A stretch of DNA of 64,000 nt from Legionella rubrilucens (GTDB lineage: Bacteria; Pseudomonadota; Gammaproteobacteria; Legionellales; Legionellaceae), in the NCBI RefSeq assembly GCF_001468125.1, contig NZ_LNYT01000020.1:1-64000 (forward strand), read 5' to 3'. Below the pieces are notes generated by a model. It was not told the origin of the DNA, did no database searches, and saw nothing but the letters and a program-made list of their open reading frames with translations. Shown piece after piece: positions 29,011 to 37,027 of this stretch. Position numbers and translations under genes: made by a program. Positions within the stretch are counted from its first letter, which is position 1. The number at the start of each line of letters is the position of its first letter.

Positions 29011-30075
29011 ATGAAAGGAAAATTAAACTATCGATTTTCAGACACTGACAAGGGGTACGACTCTGCCATTGAAGAGGGCAGCGAGGAATACATAGCCCAG
29101 GGTCTAACCCCGTTTGGCTATACGGCCTACAGCCGTTTTTTTGGTTCGGAAAAAGTAGTCCGATTTGTGGTTAAACAGCCTAAACCGGTTTACTGGCGGG
29201 GCGATAAGGACGAATTGCATGACGAGAGACTGGTTACCAAATATTTATCCCGTTACGAGGCGGAGTTAGACAAGTGGAATCAGATTCACCCTGAGCATCC
29301 CGCTACACTGGCCGTCAATCAGGGTATCCGATTGATATTGCCCTTTCTGCCGGGAAAAACGCTGACTTCAATTTTGTATCAGTTTCCTTCCTATCTCAGT
29401 AAAGTAGGGGATCAGGTGGCCTATTGTAAAATTGCTCTGGCTGTTTTCAAGGAGGTCAGGCGTGTCCATGAACTGGGCTTTTATCATGGTGATTTTAAGT
29501 GCGATAATCTGTTAATCAATGAAAGTCATGAGGGAGTATATCGTGCTTATTTCATAGATTGTGATGGCCTGGCTTTAAGAAGCAGCTTAGGCGGTACCTG
29601 CCCTCCGGAGTGGCAGATCCTTAATCACCTTCTTGACCATTCAGGCGTGATTAAAAAACAGGAGGAGTCTGTTTTTCAGGATTATGTTCGATTAAAGACG
29701 ATCGATCTTGCTCTTGCCACGACGAAAGTCATGGACAGCGAACTGGCAGCCATCCGGGATGAGCTCTCCCAAAATGGGCCCACCCTCCTTAACGTCAGAA
29801 GCACGGTTTCCGAGGGGTATTATTATTTTATTTATGGATTGCTGGAGGATGGAAAATGGGGATTTACACCGCTTGACAGGGAGATTGTCGATTCCGCCAA
29901 AATCACGTCGTTTTCCGGCAAACTGCAAGGCCCTGCGGCTAAAGCAATCGTTACCCAGATTGAGAAGCAGAAAGGGCATAGCAGCCTGGCGCTGGATTTG
30001 GCTATCCGACAGCTGGAATCGGCGATAGACGAGCTGGAACTCAATTTAAGCTTTGACCAGATAAGGCTGGCTTAA
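29011..30075 (+). CDS. Protein-kinase-like protein, candidate effector
   Basis: The 354-residue protein has a kinase-like core. RFVVKQPK supplies a plausible beta-3 Lys55. Residues 151-170 include HELGFYHGDFKCDNLLI, the catalytic loop (Asp161, Lys163, Asn166), and FIDCDGLAL places Asp183 or Asp185 where DFG normally stands. HGDFKxxN is the form seen in Fructosamine-kinase/APH-like and Legionella kinases rather than HRDLKxxN. The last ~130 residues are helical and unassigned. Transcription is probably from the promoter at 28726-28754. A ribosome site (GAGG at 29000-29003) lies seven bases before the ATG. Substrate (protein or small molecule) is unknown; host targeting is inferred from context. 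Confidence 0.7.
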   Translation: MKGKLNYRFSDTDKGYDSAIEEGSEEYIAQGLTPFGYTAYSRFFGSEKVVRFVVKQPKPVYWRGDKDELHDERLVTKYLSRYEAELDKWNQIHPEHPATLAVNQGIRLILPFLPGKTLTSILYQFPSYLSKVGDQVAYCKIALAVFKEVRRVHELGFYHGDFKCDNLLINESHEGVYRAYFIDCDGLALRSSLGGTCPPEWQILNHLLDHSGVIKKQEESVFQDYVRLKTIDLALATTKVMDSELAAIRDELSQNGPTLLNVRSTVSEGYYYFIYGLLEDGKWGFTPLDREIVDSAKITSFSGKLQGPAAKAIVTQIEKQKGHSSLALDLAIRQLESAIDELELNLSFDQIRLA

Positions 30076-30145
30076 CCGCGATAAAGCCTGCTCAACAACA
30101 GGGCAGGTTTAAGCCCATGCTGTCCGCAGGGCCCATGTCCGTCCC

Positions 30146-31009
30146 TTATTTTCGCCTATCGGGCGACGGGATGGTAGCCAGAGGATCACTTTTATTCTTA
30201 TGCTCATCCACCGGTATAAAAAATCCGTAAGAATACCTTGACTCCCCGGTCGAGGGGTGTGTTTGGTCCAATGACAAAGAGGACTCTTCAGATGAGCCAT
30301 CGTTTATCAGACACTCGTCATCGAGGTAATGACTGTCCCTGGTCAAAGACAAGAAGGATTGATCCGCCAGATAACCTGATTCGGGTGCTGTCTGTTTCTG
30401 CTCAGCAGGCTTATTGTTTGCAACAGCCTGGGATTTTAAAGATCGGCCAAAGTTCGATATCGTATTGCTAAAAACAGCAATGGGGGACGTCTTGGTAATG
30501 TCTCCCGAGTCAATGATGGATTCGGTTTTGTATTGGATGAGTTGACCTGTCTCGGGATACCGGGAATGATCTTCATAAACCAAAGCCTGATTCTGGGCAA
30601 GATGATGAAAAAAAGTAATTTCAGACGCCATTTCCTCATTGGTGGGTGTGTAATGCCCGCTTTCATTACTGAACAGGCATAATCGCCCCTGATCAAAAAT
30701 CAGATGGCCGGCAGACAAGACCTTCTTGCCATTACTCAGATAGGAATGATGACCGACCTCCCCCTCTTTCGCCGCTAACAGGTGACCATCCAGAGTGCGC
30801 ACATAAAGATAACGCCCATGAAGTGCTTTGGTCTTATCGTTGCAGTAACTGAAAACGCCGTGTTGGCATTCGAGTTTAAATAACAGTTGGGCAATAAAGG
30901 GTTGAAAATAGAGGGATTGCCAGCCAAGGCGTTGCAATGTCCGTTCGCTTTTTCGCTCTCTACGAAAGGCATTTTTTAATTTAATGCCTTGATGACTGCT
31001 GATAGGCAT
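30146..31009 (-). CDS. Unknown protein with an effector-associated HHS...SGHY module
   Basis: The 287-residue protein has no signal peptide. Residues ~65-125 contain YLYVRTLDGHLL, then VGHHSYLSNGKKVLSAGHLI and LCLFSNESGHYTPTNEEM. This arrangement (His-His-Ser, an alanine-glycine turn, then SNxSGHYxP) I associate from memory with a beta-rich module found in a number of Legionella and plant-pathogen effectors. It has no assigned activity. The C-terminal half is Ser/Asp/Glu-rich and probably disordered, typical of translocation signals. No strong ribosome site precedes the ATG. It is convergent with the kinase gene. Confidence 0.5.
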   Translation of the reverse strand: MPISSHQGIKLKNAFRRERKSERTLQRLGWQSLYFQPFIAQLLFKLECQHGVFSYCNDKTKALHGRYLYVRTLDGHLLAAKEGEVGHHSYLSNGKKVLSAGHLIFDQGRLCLFSNESGHYTPTNEEMASEITFFHHLAQNQALVYEDHSRYPETGQLIQYKTESIIDSGDITKTSPIAVFSNTISNFGRSLKSQAVANNKPAEQKQTAPESGYLADQSFLSLTRDSHYLDDECLINDGSSEESSLSLDQTHPSTGESRYSYGFFIPVDEHKNKSDPLATIPSPDRRK

Positions 31010-31119
31010 ATTGAATAAAGATTGGTTAATATTGAATCATCTTAACCAGACTTTATTAAAAAAAAATTAAAGCATACACTCTTGCTAACAATTTTACAGT
31101 TTATTTTCAAAAAAACGCG

Positions 31120-31473
31120 TCAGGTCATGTTCTCATTGAGCAGTGACAAAACCTTTTCAGGCGGACGTCCAATCACCGCTTTGCCATGGTAGGTCACAAT
31201 CGGGCGTTGCATCAGGACAGGCGCTTTGTGCATGGCGAGTAGTAGTTTTTCTTTATCGCTGAGGGACAAGCCCCATTCTTTAAAAATGGTTTCCCCACTG
31301 CGAACGAAATCTTTAAGCTCAAAATGAGCGCTTAGCTCGCGCAATTGATCAAGGCTTAATGGTTTTTTTAAGTACTCGATTATTACCGGTTTCAGGCCTT
31401 TGTCATGCAGCAGTTTTAATGTTTCCCGGGACTTGGAGCATCGGGGATTATGATAGATCGTGATCGTTTCCAT
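31120..31473 (-). CDS. ArsC/Spx-family reductase (YfgD-like)
   Basis: The 117-residue thioredoxin-fold protein opens with ITIYHNPRCSKSRETL, the catalytic Cys loop of ArsC, and has RPIV and IGRPPEKVL near the end, which carry the Arg residues of the arsenate site. The YHNPRCSKS form matches the YfgD-type ArsC-like proteins common in gammaproteobacteria. No arsB or arsR lies beside it, so arsenate reduction is likely but not certain. It is a single-gene leftward unit. Confidence 0.82.
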   Translation of the reverse strand: METITIYHNPRCSKSRETLKLLHDKGLKPVIIEYLKKPLSLDQLRELSAHFELKDFVRSGETIFKEWGLSLSDKEKLLLAMHKAPVLMQRPIVTYHGKAVIGRPPEKVLSLLNENMT

Positions 31474-31624
31474 GACATCGCTTTGTAGAAGATTTAAAAA
31501 ATCATAACATGGTTGCTTCGTTTCAAAAAATAGGGTCTATACTTAACTGGTCAATAGTTGTGCATCCCCGAGTCTCCCGAATAGAACCATGCGCGCCTTT
31601 CTCGCTTTTTGGAGTGTTGTATTT

Positions 31625-32419
31625 ATGGTAAAGAAAGCATTAACTCATATAGCCTTGATTCCAGATGGTAACGGCCGTTGGGCCAGTATTCGTCAATTGC
31701 CGCGAGAATATGGACATGACGCGGGTTACAGGACGGCGCTTAGCATAATACGGCATTGCGTAACAATGAAAATTCCTTATGTCAGTCTCTTCGTGCTGAG
31801 TTATTACAACATCAATAAACGCCCGCCCAACGAGTTAAATAATGTGTACAGGCATCTTTGCAGTCTTTTTAAAGACAGCGAGATTGATCTGTTTCATCGC
31901 TTAAACTGCGTTTTCAGGCCTGTTGGCGATTTTTCCTGCCTTGCAGATTGCCCCGAGCTGATTGACGCCATCGACTACACTCTTCGCAAAACCCGAAACA
32001 ATACCGGGACCATCATCAATGTGGCGGTGGCTTACGCCGGGAGTACTGATATTGCTGACAGTATTTATGAGCTTTATCGTCGTAATGGCAATCACTTACC
32101 CGAAAAAAGGGAGGATTTAATGAGGGGAATCACTCAATATTCCCATCTGAATTCACCGCCGGTGGATTTATGCATTCGTTTGGGAGGAGAAAAACGGTTA
32201 AGCGACTTTTGTCTCTGGCATCTGTTACAGGCGGAACTGGAATTTTTAGACACACTCTGGCCTGATTTTACCACGGACCAGCTGGATGCCTGTATTAAAA
32301 ATTATTACCGCCGCGATCGCCGTTTCGGTGAGGCGTCATCAGCCAGAATCATCCGAAAGCTTGCCAAAGAGCGGCGGCCTCAGTCAAATCGATGCTCAAA
32401 CATCAGGAGCGATAAGTAG
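31625..32419 (+). CDS. Divergent cis-prenyltransferase (UppS-like)
   Basis: The start is placed at ATG 31625 because GGAG lies nine bases upstream and the conserved domain starts at residue 8; the frame extends to 31589. Motifs of undecaprenyl diphosphate synthase are present: HIALIPDGNGRWA (catalytic Asp14), INVAVAYAG, CIRLGGEKRLSDFCLW and LDTLWPDF. But the usual MDGNGRWA reads PDGNGRWA and the FSSENWxRP motif is FVLSYYNINKRP, so this is a diverged paralogue rather than housekeeping UppS. It lacks frr, cdsA and dxr neighbours. It probably makes a shorter or different cis-polyprenyl diphosphate. The end overlaps the next, convergent gene by 17 bases. Confidence 0.72.
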   Translation: MVKKALTHIALIPDGNGRWASIRQLPREYGHDAGYRTALSIIRHCVTMKIPYVSLFVLSYYNINKRPPNELNNVYRHLCSLFKDSEIDLFHRLNCVFRPVGDFSCLADCPELIDAIDYTLRKTRNNTGTIINVAVAYAGSTDIADSIYELYRRNGNHLPEKREDLMRGITQYSHLNSPPVDLCIRLGGEKRLSDFCLWHLLQAELEFLDTLWPDFTTDQLDACIKNYYRRDRRFGEASSARIIRKLAKERRPQSNRCSNIRSDK

Positions 32420-32978
32420 AGCTTGGCGCTTCAGTGCCATACTCCGGCAAGGGATCACGCTCAAGCGAGGCGGGGGTTAATACGCTGACGCAGAGCTTTA
32501 CCTCGTCACGGAATTGATTGTTGACATCGCCATTGAGGTAATTTAATTGGTCAACGCCGGCCCATCCTTTTACGGATTGCATAAAATCTTCGCGTTCATC
32601 CAGCTCAATAAAGACCTGCCGATCCGGGTCAATGAGGTAAGCATCCTCTTCATCCCGATAAATAAGGTAAGCATGATCGATGTCCTCGGATTCAAGACTC
32701 ACCATCATTAATTCACCGGGTTTTAATTTTCTGATTTCTTCAAAAAAAGCAGTAGGATCTTTGGAACGTTTGTCGTCACTGCCATGACGGCTGTGCACGA
32801 ATTGTTCAATTGGATCATGACCATCCTGGCAGGATGGGATTTCCTTGGGTTCAGCCCCTTCAAGCAATACCCGTGCGCCTTCAATGGCACACCATTGGCA
32901 ATTGCCGGTGTTTTTAGGCACACCATTCGCATCTATGGGGTTAATTTTTTTAAGTTTTTGTAATAACTCGTCTTTCAT
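32403..32978 (-). CDS. Papain-fold toxin-like protein (Tox-PL type)
   Basis: The 191-residue protein has the spaced signature of papain-fold toxins and glutamine deamidases: NTGNCQWCAIEGARVLLEG (Cys27 and Cys30), PGELMMVSLESEDIDHAYLIYRD with His102, and AYLIDPDRQ with Asp117/Asp119. Cys, His and Asp in that order and at these gaps are consistent with a catalytic triad. No signal peptide; GAGTGAGG just upstream is a good ribosome site. Such domains sit in polymorphic toxins and translocated effectors and either cleave peptides or deamidate host glutamines. No immunity gene is apparent beside it, which favours an effector. Its target cannot be read. Confidence 0.6.
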   Translation of the reverse strand: MKDELLQKLKKINPIDANGVPKNTGNCQWCAIEGARVLLEGAEPKEIPSCQDGHDPIEQFVHSRHGSDDKRSKDPTAFFEEIRKLKPGELMMVSLESEDIDHAYLIYRDEEDAYLIDPDRQVFIELDEREDFMQSVKGWAGVDQLNYLNGDVNNQFRDEVKLCVSVLTPASLERDPLPEYGTEAPSSTYRS

Positions 32979-33092
32979 AGCGGCCTCACTCCAATGTCCT
33001 TTTTAAGTATAGGCTTAAAAAAGCACTGATTATGATGTGAGGGGGAGAAAGATGAGCAACGCGTTATTCAATAAGGAGGAATTAAGAGACAA

Positions 33093-33114
33093 TGCCCAGT
33101 TGTACAACTGGGCA
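33093..33114 (-). terminator. Perfect 22-bp palindrome after the 33123 gene
   Basis: An unbroken inverted repeat (TGCCCAGTTG with CAACTGGGCA around a TA centre) begins eight bases downstream of the leftward stop codon. No solid U-run follows it, so termination may be partial or the site may bind a protein. Confidence 0.45.
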
Positions 33115-33122
33115 CTTCAGGT

Positions 33123-34148
33123 TTAATTGTGCGCGTTTTTAAGGTAATGTGCTTCGCTAAGGTCGTCTTCTCTTGATGGGTTCGTATTCCCATAAACCGG
33201 ACTTTTGGTGCTTTTCATTAACTCTGACAATGTAGGGGAAGAAGGATTGGGATTGATCTCATCCGTCCCAAGATTCTGGGTTTTCTGGGGTGTTGGTTTG
33301 ACTGATACCTGTTCACCGTCTGTTTTATCCGTGAACACAGGAGCCAGTGGATTAACCGATGGTTGTACAGCATCTGACTTTGTCTCTCCGGGTTTATCAG
33401 AGTCTGGAAAGTCCAGTTTGTACTTATTATCATCCTGTTTATTGTGATTAACGGCCAGATAAATCAATGCAGCGGTAATCGCCAGGGCAAGCAGTACGCC
33501 TACACCAACAGGGAGTATGGTGGACATGATGGTGCCGAACATCACGGCGGGCAGCAGAGTACTGACACCGGTTAATGTAGCGAAGGCTACCAATGAAACC
33601 ACGGCCAGGATGGGGACGTATTTGAATCCAATGACGTTGCGATCACTGTTCGCAAGCCAGGCTGCTTTTTCTTCAACCGTATTCGACATTTCCTTAAGCC
33701 CATCTATCTGATAGTCGTTCAAGCCTTCTCGGAAGACGTCCCATGGGTGATTGGCAAATTGATACTCATCAGCCCCCGCCATATAAATTTTCTTTTTTCG
33801 TCTCGCGACTACATCGGCAATGATAACAACCAGGGGGATGACAATGGCCATAACCGGCAGTACGAATAAGGCGGTTGGCACAAAAAAACCCGCAATAAGC
33901 GCGGTAACAAAAAATAAAATAGCGGCAGGAAAGGCCAGGGGAGCTACCGCGGCGATACCCCAGGCAATGCCTTGTGCCGCCGGTTTATTGGATTCAATCA
34001 TGCTGTGTTGTTGCCGCTGATGCCCGAGCATGAAATAAGGCAGGTTGCTTTTAGCCCCTAGCAGATCATTAAGAATGCCATATCCCATGGCCATTAAAAA
34101 AACCATCCCACCGGCAAAAAAAGCGCTGGCAATGACGGTTAATACCAA
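33123..34148 (-). CDS. Multi-pass membrane protein, 5' end probably frameshifted
   Basis: The 341-residue frame begins at TTG without a ribosome site. It has two or more TM hairpins around residues 5-28, 66-112 and 175-240 (for example VPILAVVSLVAFATLTGVS) and a hydrophilic Pro/Ser/Asp-rich tail of ~100 residues. Upstream in the same frame, codons 34149-34250 continue with sensible hydrophobic sequence (GIIVSILSILAILGFAAL) up to a TGA at 34251-34253. A nearby ATG at 34265-34267 opens MIGQIDK in the next frame, so one base lost in the T-run at 34246-34249 would explain the gap. The true protein was probably ~380 residues. Unknown function; tails like this occur in Legionella membrane proteins. 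Confidence 0.6.
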   Translation of the reverse strand: MVLTVIASAFFAGGMVFLMAMGYGILNDLLGAKSNLPYFMLGHQRQQHSMIESNKPAAQGIAWGIAAVAPLAFPAAILFFVTALIAGFFVPTALFVLPVMAIVIPLVVIIADVVARRKKKIYMAGADEYQFANHPWDVFREGLNDYQIDGLKEMSNTVEEKAAWLANSDRNVIGFKYVPILAVVSLVAFATLTGVSTLLPAVMFGTIMSTILPVGVGVLLALAITAALIYLAVNHNKQDDNKYKLDFPDSDKPGETKSDAVQPSVNPLAPVFTDKTDGEQVSVKPTPQKTQNLGTDEINPNPSSPTLSELMKSTKSPVYGNTNPSREDDLSEAHYLKNAHN

Positions 34149-34315
34149 GGGTGCGGCAAAAAAGCTTAAAGCGGCAAAGCCTAAAATGGCGAGGATGGAG
34201 AGAATGGAAACAATAATTCCAATTTCAGAGAACCTCTCAATCCACTTTTGTCAATCTGTCCTATCATGATTTTCTTCGCAAAACTATGGAGTGAAGCTAT
34301 TCTATTGAGGAATAG

Positions 34316-34359
34316 TTAAGGAATCCTTAAGAAAGCATTCATATTGATTAAAAATCAAT
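34316..34359. promoter_or_regulatory. Two palindromes upstream of the TGS1-like gene
   Basis: TTAAGGA-A-TCCTTAA (34316-34330) and ATTGATT-AAA-AATCAAT (34343-34359) lie 13 bases apart in the divergent region between the membrane protein and the methyltransferase. They are plausible operator sites. No matching promoter was assigned with confidence. Confidence 0.4.
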
Positions 34360-34411
34360 CATTTTGTGGAAAATGTTAAGTGTGCTAGTGAACAGCATAA
34401 GGACAACGATA

Positions 34412-35041
34412 ATGAGTTATGCCTGCCCTTTTGGCCCCAGACTCCAGGTGTACTGGGAGAGGCGATATGATTTTTTTCATCGCTTTGATGAGGGCATTCA
34501 GTTCGATGCCGAAGGGTTGCATACGGTGATGCCAGAACAGGCTGCCCTGGCTCAGGCACAGCTGTTTCATGGGGCTGATTGTGTTCTCGATGGCTTTTGC
34601 GGCGTTGGCGGGGCAGCGATTGCCCTGGCGCGTCTGGGCAAAAAAGTCATTGCCGTCGAGCTGGATGCCCATCGACTTAATATGGCCAGGCATAACGCCC
34701 GAATTTATGGAGTCGATGAGGCAATTACCTTTGTGCACGGGGATTTTTTTGAAGTGGCGCGCCAATACAGCGCGGATGCCCTGCTGGTTGATCCACCCTG
34801 GGGATGGCCCAGGTACCGTCCAGTGGATCGCTTTTTGTTAGAGCATTTTGAGCCGCACGGCAAAAAAGTACTTGATTTTGCCTTGTCCCGCTGTAATCAG
34901 GTCATTTTGCGGGCCCCTGTCCATTTTGATACGACCGAATTGGAGCTCTTTGGTGTCAATTACCAGTCTTACGATAACCTCCTGCACGAACGGGTGATTT
35001 CAAAATCGATCCTTCTCTATCAAAAGTCATTAAAAGGGTAA
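34412..35041 (+). CDS. TGS1-like RNA cap guanosine-N2 methyltransferase homologue
   Basis: The start is set at ATG 34412, with AGGAC seven bases upstream; the frame reaches 34364. The 209-residue protein follows the eukaryotic trimethylguanosine synthase (TGS1) catalytic domain in order: YWERRYDFFHRFDEGIQFD (residues 14-32), VLDGFCGVGGAAIALA (58-73, motif I), VIAVELDAHRLNMARHNARI (79-98), FVHGDFF, then VDPPWGWPRY (126-135) in place of SPPWGGPxY. TGS1 dimethylates the N2 of m7G caps of snRNAs and snoRNAs. A bacterial copy could be a translocated effector or modify another substrate. It is not an N-terminally complete TGS1 but only the methyltransferase core. Confidence 0.75.
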   Translation: MSYACPFGPRLQVYWERRYDFFHRFDEGIQFDAEGLHTVMPEQAALAQAQLFHGADCVLDGFCGVGGAAIALARLGKKVIAVELDAHRLNMARHNARIYGVDEAITFVHGDFFEVARQYSADALLVDPPWGWPRYRPVDRFLLEHFEPHGKKVLDFALSRCNQVILRAPVHFDTTELELFGVNYQSYDNLLHERVISKSILLYQKSLKG

Positions 35042-35050
35042 AGGCCCAAT

Positions 35051-36097
35051 TCAGAAACCGTATTTTTTCAACGACTCGTCCCTGTCGGCTGAAGGGGTGC
35101 TATCCAGCACGGTGTTGGCGTTGGCAAGCACGGACTCGACCTTAAGGCTTGAAATGGGCGCTGCCGCGACTACTTTTTTGCGTTCGGCCATATCGGCGAG
35201 ATAAACCTTGATGGGCATCTTTTTAAGGCGCCATTCCGCTTCGGTATCGCCGAAAGCGAGGTCATAAATGTGTTGGTCGACGTGATTGTAAATTAACATA
35301 TGAGTCACTTCTTTGGCGTCGGGCGCCTGACTTTCAAAGAGGATCTGGCTTTCTGTCAGTGCCGCCCACTCATCGCTGCTGCTGATTGCTTTTCTGCTTT
35401 CAAAACCAAGCAGATCATGAAGCAGGCCTAAGTTGTCTTTGACAGCACAGGCGCTAAAGACAGTTTGTAAGTCAGATTCGTTGATAATGCCGACGGTGCC
35501 CAGGGCATAGGCTACAAACTGTTCACAATTCATCACGGAGTTATGGCTATGCAATTGCATAAGTGCCCTGAAGCGGTCATCCGGGTTGCTTCGCGGTGAA
35601 AGGTAGGTCATGAGGGCTGAATAAACCATTTTTAGAGTTTCTTTGCGCTGCTGTATCTCCCCCTGCTGGTTATAGTGGGCGCTGACGTTTGCTTTTTCCG
35701 CTTTTTTGAAAAAGCGGTTGTTTAAGGCATTGCTTCTGGCCACACTTAAATTGGGTTCTGTGCGGGGATTGGAGGCCCAAAGATAATGGCCGGTCTGCGT
35801 CTGAAGAAAAGTTGACAGGACTCTATCCCGTCCTTGCGGGTAATCATAAACGTTCGAGTAGCCATAATGCTCCTGACGGCCGAAATGATTATTCAATCCG
35901 TTTCTTATGCTTACTTTCCACGCGGCTTTGAGTGCACTTTCCCAGTTACTGAAATAATAGCGGCTGCGGTTGTTGGCGGCCATAGAACCCAAGATGGATA
36001 CCAGGAGGTTCAGATCGCCATATTGTTGCATGATTGCTTTCGGAATTTTGGAATAGGGTTGGTACTGGCCACCCTTGCTGCTGTAGATGAATAACAT
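35051..36097 (-). CDS. Unknown protein with an NlpC/LRAT-like Cys-His arrangement
   Basis: The 348-residue protein has no signal peptide and starts at an ATG with GAGG five bases upstream. The region MNCEQFVAYALGTVGI (Cys191), followed by VTHMLIYN (His266) and IYDLAFGD (Asp279), resembles the Cys-then-His-then-acid order of NlpC/P60 and related papain-like hydrolases. The NCEQFV string also recalls LRAT acyltransferases, in which the His instead precedes the Cys. Other regions (residues 1-180) are helical and unassigned. It could be a thiol hydrolase or acyltransferase with a host or envelope role. The assignment is tentative. Confidence 0.4.
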   Translation of the reverse strand: MLFIYSSKGGQYQPYSKIPKAIMQQYGDLNLLVSILGSMAANNRSRYYFSNWESALKAAWKVSIRNGLNNHFGRQEHYGYSNVYDYPQGRDRVLSTFLQTQTGHYLWASNPRTEPNLSVARSNALNNRFFKKAEKANVSAHYNQQGEIQQRKETLKMVYSALMTYLSPRSNPDDRFRALMQLHSHNSVMNCEQFVAYALGTVGIINESDLQTVFSACAVKDNLGLLHDLLGFESRKAISSSDEWAALTESQILFESQAPDAKEVTHMLIYNHVDQHIYDLAFGDTEAEWRLKKMPIKVYLADMAERKKVVAAAPISSLKVESVLANANTVLDSTPSADRDESLKKYGF

Positions 36098-36149
36098 AAT
36101 TTCCTCATCCAGGGGATATTGTTCATTTTAAGCGCTGAAAATTAAGGTT

Positions 36150-36908
36150 TTATGAACCCGGTTTTTTGCGGGGGCCGAGCAGAGGACGCTGCCTGGCACG
36201 TTCCGCCCAGGCGTCAATCGCACTGGGACTCAGGAACATCAGATCGCCGTCGATGTCCTGTTGATTTTCTAAAAACAACTGATCAAAAATGGTTTGTTGA
36301 AGCGGCATAAACCCCAGCTTGAAATAGAATCGCCCTGATTTGCGGGCAGAATAAAGACAAATACGGCCTTCGCAGCCTAAAATCTGGCTTTGTTCAAAAA
36401 TGGCCTGAATCAGAATGGTTCCAAGCGAATAATCCCCCTGCATCCTCGATTCAATGGCATTCAGAACGATAACGGACTCTGTACCATACGCACACGCCAA
36501 ACACTCGGATTGATCGAGGACATTAAAATGCGCATGCGCGGCTACTGTCTGTTCAGGTGTAATAAGAAAATAGTAATGCATATTAGGAAACTGCTGGGAA
36601 CGGATGTGGTAAAGGGTGAGATTAAGGGGGCTTCCTGTCGCCTGGTGTTTGGGGGCAATAGTGAGCTGGTTGATGGGGGTGTAATCAAAATGGTTTTGGG
36701 GAGGTAGGGGAGAGTGGTCATGATGCTTAAGCGGGTGAAGAATGATTTCATACATGTTTTTGGCAAGTGGCTCACACAACTCCAGCCGTCTTGAGCCATC
36801 AGTACCCGGCAAACAGGTTAAAATATTCTGGGGTAATTGTTTAACCTGACACGCCAGATGCCGCTCATTCACATGCGAAAAATTCATCCTGGTTAACGCA
36901 TTACGCAT
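36150..36908 (-). CDS. GNAT-family acetyltransferase-like protein
   Basis: The start is ATG 36908, with AGGGA six bases upstream; the longer frame to 36938 begins too close to the promoter (extended -10 at 36943-36951). The C-terminal third carries GNAT traits: GTILIQAIFEQSQILGCEG for the alpha-helix after the P-loop region, ICLYSARKSGRFYFKLGF for the conserved final strand with the Tyr/Phe-x-LGF pair. The canonical Q/RxxGxG/A loop is weakly kept (YSLGTIL). GNAT enzymes transfer an acetyl group from acetyl-CoA; the acceptor is unknown. The N-terminal ~90 residues are not part of the GNAT fold. Confidence 0.6.
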   Translation of the reverse strand: MRNALTRMNFSHVNERHLACQVKQLPQNILTCLPGTDGSRRLELCEPLAKNMYEIILHPLKHHDHSPLPPQNHFDYTPINQLTIAPKHQATGSPLNLTLYHIRSQQFPNMHYYFLITPEQTVAAHAHFNVLDQSECLACAYGTESVIVLNAIESRMQGDYSLGTILIQAIFEQSQILGCEGRICLYSARKSGRFYFKLGFMPLQQTIFDQLFLENQQDIDGDLMFLSPSAIDAWAERARQRPLLGPRKKPGS

Positions 36909-36942
36909 TATTTTTCCCTGACTGCCAAGGGCGCCCATTTCA

Positions 36943-36951
36943 ATTATAGCA
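36943..36951 (-). promoter_or_regulatory. Extended -10 promoter element
   Basis: The minus strand reads TGCTATAAT, a perfect TGnTATAAT extended -10, about 35 bases upstream of ATG 36908. No good -35 box is needed or seen. It fixes the start of the acetyltransferase-like gene to the second ATG. Confidence 0.5.
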
Positions 36952-37027
36952 TTTGCGGTACCAAGACTTTACAAGCAAGTGGGGGCTTTGTTAGCCTGTT
37001 TTATTGATCATTGACTGCAACCCGCTT

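Noticed and set aside
28791..29012. A 73-codon minus-strand frame covering the kinase leader
   Set aside because: It lies antisense over the leader and start codon of the kinase-like gene and has no ribosome site or terminator; the leader structure explains the region better.
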